From assembly GCF_900090235.1 (NCBI RefSeq), contig NZ_LT607750.1, forward strand, positions 756,501-820,500: a DNA stretch of 64,000 nt. Direction: 5' to 3'. The first letter of the stretch is position 1. The number at the start of each line of letters is the position of its first letter. Below are positions 59,169-64,000 of the stretch, one piece after another. A model generated the notes under the pieces. That model was not told the origin of the DNA. It worked only from the letters and a program-made list of their open reading frames with translations, and did not search any database. This DNA comes from Micromonospora echinaurantiaca. GTDB taxonomy: Bacteria > Actinomycetota > Actinomycetes > Mycobacteriales > Micromonosporaceae. The position numbers were made by a program, and so were the translations under genes.

Positions 59169-61429
59169 TGCCGGGGACCGCGAACCCCGCACCGGTGGGG
59201 CGTCGCCGGCGGCAGGCCGTCCGCACGCCGTTCGCCACCCGGGTCGGCCGGTGGAGCGCCAACCATCCCTGGCTCGCGATCACCGCCTGGTTGTGTTTCG
59301 TGCTGGCCAGTGTGGTCGGTGGCAGCCTGGTCGGCACGGTGAAGGCCACCACCCAGGACAGCCTGCACGGGGAACTGGCCCGCGCGGACCGCATCGAGCG
59401 GGCCGGCGCGTTCCCGGAGGCTCCGGCGGCCGAGAGTGTCCTGATCACGGCGCGCAGCGGCGACCTCGATGTCCAGCGGGCCCTGGCTGTGGCGGCCGAC
59501 CTGTCGGCGCGGATGCGCCCGCTGCCCGAGGTGGCGAAGGTGGCCGACCCGGTCACCTCGCCCAGTCGTGACGCGGTGCTGGTCGAGGTCGAGATGGCGG
59601 GTTCGGCGACCGACGCCGACGCACGGGTCGGATCGCTGCTGGAGGCCACGGGGCAGGCGCAGCAGCGGCATCCCGACCTGCGGGTGGAACAGGTCGGATC
59701 GGCGTCCCTGGGCAAGGCGCTGACCGAGACACTGGCGGCGGACTTCGTCAAGGCGGAGCTGATCAGCGTGCCGGTCGCGCTGGTGATCCTGCTGTTCAGC
59801 TTCGGCGCGTTGATCGCCGCCGGAGTGCCCGTCGTGCTGGCGTTGTCGGCCGTGGCCGGCGCCATAGGACTGTCCCAGTTCGCCTCGCACATCTTTCCGG
59901 CCGGGGAACTGGTCAGCAGCATCATCCTGCTGATCGGCATGGCCGTCGGTGTCGACTACTCGCTGTTCTACCTGCGGCGCGAACGGGAAGAGCGAGCCCG
60001 CGGGCGGGACCATCGCAGCGCGGTCGAGATCGCGGCCGCCACCTCGGGGCACGCGGTGCTGGTCTCCGGCGTCGCCGTCATGGTCGCCATGGCCAGCTTG
60101 TTCCTGGTCGGCGACAACACGTTCAGCTCGATGGCGACCGGCTCGATCCTGGTCGTCGGGGTGGCGGTGGTCGGCTCGCTGACCGTCCTGCCGGCGATCC
60201 TGGTCGTCCTCGGGCGTTGGGTGGACCGGCCGCGGGTGCCCTTCCTCGGCCGCCGGATCCAGCGGGCCGAGCGCAGCCGGTTCTGGTCGTTGGTCCTGCG
60301 ACCGGCGCTGCGCGCGCCGCTGGTGACGTTCGTGCTCTCCGCCGGGGCGCTGGTGCTCCTCGCCGTGCCGGCACTGGAGATGAACCTCAAGCGGCCGACC
60401 ACCACCGACCTGCCCCGCTCGATCCCGATCCTGGGCACCTACGACCGCCTGGCACAGGCGTTCCCGAGCAGCGAGCTGGGCACCAGCCATGTGGTGGCGG
60501 TCCGTACCGGCGTCGCGGACGGACCGGCGGTGGAGCAGGAACTCGCCGATCTTGCCACGCGGATCGAGGGCGACAGCCGGTTCGCCCAGGACCGCCCCCC
60601 GACGGTGCGCAGGTCCGCGGACGGCACCGTCTTCCTGGCCACCATCCGCGTGGCCGGGGCCAGCGACAGCAGCGAGGCGACGCAGTCGCTGCGCCGGCTG
60701 CGCAGCGAACTGCTGCCGGCCACGGTCGGCACCGTCCCGGACACGGAGTGGGCGGTGGCTGGCCGCACCGCGAGTGATGCCGACTTCCGCGACCGCATGG
60801 CGGCGGCGCTGCCGCCGGTCGTCGCGTTCGTGTTCGGCATGACGTTCCTGGTCATGCTCGCCACGTTCCGATCGGTGGTGGTGGCGTTGGTCTCCATCCT
60901 GCTCAACACCATCTCCGTGGCCGCCTCGTACGGACTGCTGGTGCTGGTGTTCCAGCACACCTGGGCCGAAGACCTGCTCGGGTTCACCTCCAACGGCGCG
61001 GTCGTGTCCTGGCTGCCGCTGATGCTGTTCGTCATCCTCTTCGGGCTCTCGATGGACTACCACGTGTTCGTGGTGAGCCGCATCCGCGAGGCGGTTCAGC
61101 GCGGCGTACCGACCCGGCAGGCGATCGAGCGGGGCATCGTCTCGTCGGCGTCCACGGTCAGCAGCGCCGCGATCATCATGGTGGCCGTCTTCTGCATCTT
61201 CGCCACCCTGTCGATCGTCGAGTTCAAGCAGCTCGGTGTCGGGCTCGCCGCCGCGATCCTGATCGACGCCACCATCATCCGCGCGGTCGTCCTGCCATCC
61301 GTCATGCGACTGCTCGGCGAAGCGAACTGGTGGGCCCCGCGATTCCTCGCCGGCCGCCACGGAGCCGATGCCACACCCGACATCAGCGACGCCGATACGC
61401 AGGTCATCACGCTTGCCGATGACCGGTAA
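59165..61429 (+). CDS. MMPL/RND family transporter
   Basis: 754 aa from ATG 59165 (a second ATG follows at once). Two MMPL halves are visible: helices with LIGMAVGVDYSLFYLRREREERARG and LFGLSMDYHVFVVSRIREAVQRG, separated by exterior domains (~60-180 and ~430-570). It probably exports a lipid or hydrophobic compound using the proton gradient. Coupled to the DedA gene, which suggests a shared envelope-lipid role (inference). Confidence 0.93.
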   Translation: MMPGTANPAPVGRRRRQAVRTPFATRVGRWSANHPWLAITAWLCFVLASVVGGSLVGTVKATTQDSLHGELARADRIERAGAFPEAPAAESVLITARSGDLDVQRALAVAADLSARMRPLPEVAKVADPVTSPSRDAVLVEVEMAGSATDADARVGSLLEATGQAQQRHPDLRVEQVGSASLGKALTETLAADFVKAELISVPVALVILLFSFGALIAAGVPVVLALSAVAGAIGLSQFASHIFPAGELVSSIILLIGMAVGVDYSLFYLRREREERARGRDHRSAVEIAAATSGHAVLVSGVAVMVAMASLFLVGDNTFSSMATGSILVVGVAVVGSLTVLPAILVVLGRWVDRPRVPFLGRRIQRAERSRFWSLVLRPALRAPLVTFVLSAGALVLLAVPALEMNLKRPTTTDLPRSIPILGTYDRLAQAFPSSELGTSHVVAVRTGVADGPAVEQELADLATRIEGDSRFAQDRPPTVRRSADGTVFLATIRVAGASDSSEATQSLRRLRSELLPATVGTVPDTEWAVAGRTASDADFRDRMAAALPPVVAFVFGMTFLVMLATFRSVVVALVSILLNTISVAASYGLLVLVFQHTWAEDLLGFTSNGAVVSWLPLMLFVILFGLSMDYHVFVVSRIREAVQRGVPTRQAIERGIVSSASTVSSAAIIMVAVFCIFATLSIVEFKQLGVGLAAAILIDATIIRAVVLPSVMRLLGEANWWAPRFLAGRHGADATPDISDADTQVITLADDR

Positions 61430-61516
61430 CGCGACCGCTGAGATCAAACCCCACACACCGAACCGAAAGGAGGACGGGCACGCCCACCCGCACGGGCGCG
61501 GCGGCCCTGACCACAG

Positions 61517-61945
61517 ATGACCACCACCTGGGACCCCACAGCGCCGGGCGTGCTCCGACTGCCCTCCGGCCGACTTGTCCGCGGTCGTGCGCTCCGGCGC
61601 CCGCTTCCGCCCGGCGCGCAGCCCACGTTCGCGCTCTACCTCCTCGGCCGCCAGCCAACCCCGGTGGCATGGGAACATCGGTGGCTGCGCTGGCCCGACT
61701 TCCGGCTGCCGTCCGACCGCACGGCGACCGCCCACGCGTTACGCGAGGCCTGGGCTCGCGCCGTCGACGAACGCGTCGAGATCGCCTGCGGCGGTGGGAA
61801 AGGACGCACCGGCACCGCCCTCGCCTGCCTCGCGGTCCTCGACGGCGTGCCCAACGACCAGGCGGTCGCCTATGTCCGGCAGCACTACGCCGCGGGTGCC
61901 GTCGAGACGCCCTGGCAACGCCGTTTCGTCACCCGGTTCCGATAG
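61517..61945 (+). CDS. Protein-tyrosine phosphatase-like protein
   Basis: 142 aa. The P-loop is IACGGGKGRTGTALACLAVL, matching CX5R(T) with Cys and Arg in place, and FRLPSDRTATAHALREAW may supply the general-acid region. The fold is the small dual-specificity phosphatase type. ATG 61517 is the first start after an in-frame stop. A strong AAAGGAGG at 61466-61473 lies too far upstream to serve this ATG. Confidence 0.82.
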   Translation: MTTTWDPTAPGVLRLPSGRLVRGRALRRPLPPGAQPTFALYLLGRQPTPVAWEHRWLRWPDFRLPSDRTATAHALREAWARAVDERVEIACGGGKGRTGTALACLAVLDGVPNDQAVAYVRQHYAAGAVETPWQRRFVTRFR

Positions 61946-62008
61946 GTGCGACCCGGTCCCGCTCCGGCTCGTGCGGGGGCCAGCCGGTAGCCAGGCGACC
62001 TCGCCTGG

Positions 62009-62995
62009 CTACCGGCGAACCCGCCACGGCTGGCCCGCGAGCTGGACGGGCGCGGCTGGGCCAGTGGCGTCCCGATCCTGGTTCCGAGCCGGTCGGACCT
62101 GCAGGACCGCGACCGACGACAGCACCAGCACGCCGCCGACGAGTTGGACAGCGCTCAGGGATTCGCCCAGGGTCAGCGCGGCCAGTCCGGTGGTGACCAC
62201 CGGTTCGAAGGTGGACAGGATGGCGGCGGTCGACGGGCCGGTCCGCTTCAGGCCGGCGAAGAACGTGAGCATCGCCAGGACGGTGGAGACGACGGCGATG
62301 CAGGCCAGCCAGAACCATCCGGGCAGCCTGAAGTCGAGGTCGACCCCGCCGGTGAGCAGCGCACGCGCGCCGAGGGTGCCGGCGGCGCCGGACATCACCA
62401 GCGCGGACAGCACCACCGGCGGCAGCCGGTGCACGACGGTGTCGGCGACCAGGATGTAGCCGGTGTAGGTGATCGCGGCACCGAAGGCCAGCAGCGCCCC
62501 GAGGGGATGGAAGCTCACGCCGCCGGCCCCGAGGAGGACGAGCAGCGTTCCGCAGGACGCGGCCACCAGGGCGGCGCCGCGCCCGGGTGTCAGCCGGTCC
62601 CGGCCCAGCAGCACCGCCGCCACGGTGACCAGGACGGGGTAGGTGTAGAGGATCAGGGACAACAGCGACGCGTCCATCAGCTGCAGGGCCGAGAAGAACA
62701 GACTGGCCTGCGTGGCGTACCCGACGGCGCCCAGGCCGACGGCGGTGGCCAGCAGCCGGCGGCGTGCGGCCGCTGGGCGGTCGGCCGGCTCGCCGGGTGG
62801 TCCCGGTGCTTCTCGCCGTAGGTCGTGGCGGACGAGCAGGACCATCCCCAGCAGCGCGGCGGCCAGGCTGAAGCGCACCAGGAGCAGCGTCCCGGGCGAT
62901 ACGCCCGCCTGGTAGGCGAGCTTTCCGAAGATCGCCATGGCGCCGAAGCACGCCGCGGAGAGAAGACACAGAGCCGCACCCATGCGATTCAGCAT
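62009..62995 (-). CDS. EamA/DMT-family transporter
   Basis: 328 aa with ten predicted membrane helices in two EamA halves. The first begins AALCLLSAACFGAMAIFGKLAYQAGVSPGTLLLVRF, and the second includes LGALLAFGAAITYTGYILVADTV and ALTLGESLSAVQLVGGVLVLSSV. It exports metabolites or amino acids. Divergent from the LysR regulator at 63057, which probably controls it. Confidence 0.92.
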   Translation of the reverse strand: MLNRMGAALCLLSAACFGAMAIFGKLAYQAGVSPGTLLLVRFSLAAALLGMVLLVRHDLRREAPGPPGEPADRPAAARRRLLATAVGLGAVGYATQASLFFSALQLMDASLLSLILYTYPVLVTVAAVLLGRDRLTPGRGAALVAASCGTLLVLLGAGGVSFHPLGALLAFGAAITYTGYILVADTVVHRLPPVVLSALVMSGAAGTLGARALLTGGVDLDFRLPGWFWLACIAVVSTVLAMLTFFAGLKRTGPSTAAILSTFEPVVTTGLAALTLGESLSAVQLVGGVLVLSSVAVLQVRPARNQDRDATGPAAPVQLAGQPWRVRR

Positions 62996-63056
62996 TGGTT
63001 ACCCGATTCATCAGGTCCAGTGACGATATATGGAGCTGACCCGTTAGCATTCCTGC

Positions 63057-64000
63057 ATGGTCGCGCTGGATCTTCGCCGGCTCCGCTTCCTTCGGGAGTT
63101 CGAGGAGCGGGGCACCCTGGCCGCGGTCGCCGGGGCGCTCGGCTACAGCCCCTCCGCGGTGTCCCAGCAGTTGGCTCTCCTGGAACGGGAGGTCGGCACC
63201 CGGTTGTTCGAGAAGGCCGGGCGGGGCGTGCGGTTGACCGACGCCGGGCAGCTCCTGGCCCGGCACGCGCGGGTGCTGTTGTCGGCGGCCGAGGCGGCGG
63301 AGGCGGATCTGGCCGCGTTGAGCGGTGCGGTGCGGGGCACCGTGCGGGCCGGCGGCCTGCAGTCCGCCGCTCGCCGCCTGCTGGTGCCGGCCGTCGCCCG
63401 GTTGACGGTCGAGCACCCGCAGGTCCGCGCGGAGATCTCCGAGCTCGAACTGGAGCAGGCACTACCGGGCCTGCGGCTGGGCGCGGTCGACCTGATGATC
63501 GGCGACGAGTACGACGGTCATCCCCGGCCCCGGCCCGCCGGGTTGCGCTTCGCGGTCCTGCACGAGGAGCCGCTGAGGGTGGTCCTCCCCGCGGCCCACC
63601 CGCTGGCCAGGTCTGGCGGACCGGTCCCGATCGCCATGCTGCGATCCGAGGTCTGGGCCGCCTCCGACGAGGGGACCGGCCATCACGCCATGGTCGTCGG
63701 GACCTGCCGCTCCCTCGGCGGGTACGAGCCCGACCTGCGGCACCGCTCCAGCGACGCCGACGTACAACTCGAACTCGTCCGCGTCGCGGCGGCCGTCGCG
63801 TTGATGCCCCTGCTGACCCTGCCGGCCGACGACCCCGCGCTGGCCGTCCGCGACGTGGCCGAAGCCACCCTCGGGCGCCGCCTGGTCGTGGTCACCCGGG
63901 ACAGTCCGCCGGCTCCCGCCCTGACCGCCCTGCTGGCCGCCGTGACCGACCAGGCGCGCCAGCTCGAACGATCAGGGTCCGAGTCGACGCCCGGACGCCG
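63057..64000 (+). CDS. LysR-family regulator (runs to the right edge)
   Basis: At least 314 aa from ATG 63057 with no stop before the edge; nearly full length for the family. The HTH is LRRLRFLREFEERGTLAAVAGALGYSPSAVSQQLALLEREVGTRLFEKAGRGVRLTDAG. The effector domain includes VRAGGLQSAARRLLVPAVARL and LRVVLPAAHPLAR. It faces the EamA exporter across 61 bases, the usual LysR-target layout. Confidence 0.92.
   Translation, partial: MVALDLRRLRFLREFEERGTLAAVAGALGYSPSAVSQQLALLEREVGTRLFEKAGRGVRLTDAGQLLARHARVLLSAAEAAEADLAALSGAVRGTVRAGGLQSAARRLLVPAVARLTVEHPQVRAEISELELEQALPGLRLGAVDLMIGDEYDGHPRPRPAGLRFAVLHEEPLRVVLPAAHPLARSGGPVPIAMLRSEVWAASDEGTGHHAMVVGTCRSLGGYEPDLRHRSSDADVQLELVRVAAAVALMPLLTLPADDPALAVRDVAEATLGRRLVVVTRDSPPAPALTALLAAVTDQARQLERSGSESTPGR

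Overview
The window is high-GC DNA with frequent GTG/TTG starts and many 4-base stop/start overlaps. It also carries XRE (DUF5753)/DUF397 pairs, a SigE-type ECF sigma factor and F420-type enzymes. This points to a filamentous actinomycete, most likely Micromonospora or a close relative (inference from gene style, not from a search).

Layout. 0-10.6 kb holds accessory functions: a DrrA-like ABC ATPase, two ABC-2 permeases, several small regulators (XRE/DUF397, PadR, ArsR with its SRPBCC partner), an LLM monooxygenase with an F420-dependent-type reductase, and a YihY/BrkB membrane protein. 10.8-17.3 kb is a sugar or cyclitol uptake unit: ROK regulator, two-NBD ATPase, permease, Tat/lipoprotein binding protein and a Gfo/Idh/MocA dehydrogenase. 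17.8-26.3 kb is one tightly coupled operon of an Ebo-like pathway. It contains an inositol-3-phosphate-synthase-like cyclase, a UbiA protein (EboC), a TIM-barrel isomerase, EboA, EboB (TatD), EboE, an EboF-like phosphodiesterase/phosphatase and a polyprenyl diphosphate synthase. The classical ebo cluster uses a dehydroquinate-synthase-like sugar phosphate cyclase (EboD). Here an inositol-phosphate synthase stands in that place and a dedicated prenyl synthase is added, which suggests a prenyl-linked cyclitol product. This is the most interesting system in the window.

26.7-38.3 kb encodes large secreted proteins (glucose/sorbosone-dehydrogenase-like, ThuA, DUF1080, PKD, CBM6-like and ricin-B lectin domains) and two more TIM-barrel isomerases. 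The set resembles an extracellular oxidised-sugar (3-keto-glycoside) pathway. 38.5-45.7 kb is ordinary chromosome: a YtxH-like protein, tRNA-Asn, an MMPL transporter, an FAD oxidoreductase, a hypothetical protein, an M16-type peptidase and a tRNA with anticodon CAT.

45.7-52.0 kb is a small integrated element in the 3' end of that tRNA, bounded by a perfect 51-bp direct repeat. It carries a tyrosine integrase split into two overlapping frames, a DUF6414-like protein, two membrane-anchored hypotheticals, two small soluble proteins, a frameshifted gene and several internal repeats. 52-64 kb returns to chromosome: a dienelactone hydrolase divergent from an ArsR-type regulator, a GNAT, a membrane protein, a four-gene sigma factor/anti-sigma-like/methyltransferase/membrane protein operon, DedA-MMPL, a tyrosine phosphatase, and an EamA exporter divergent from a LysR regulator cut by the right edge.

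Gene calls rest on reading of translated motifs, start-site signals and neighbourhood. No database search was possible.
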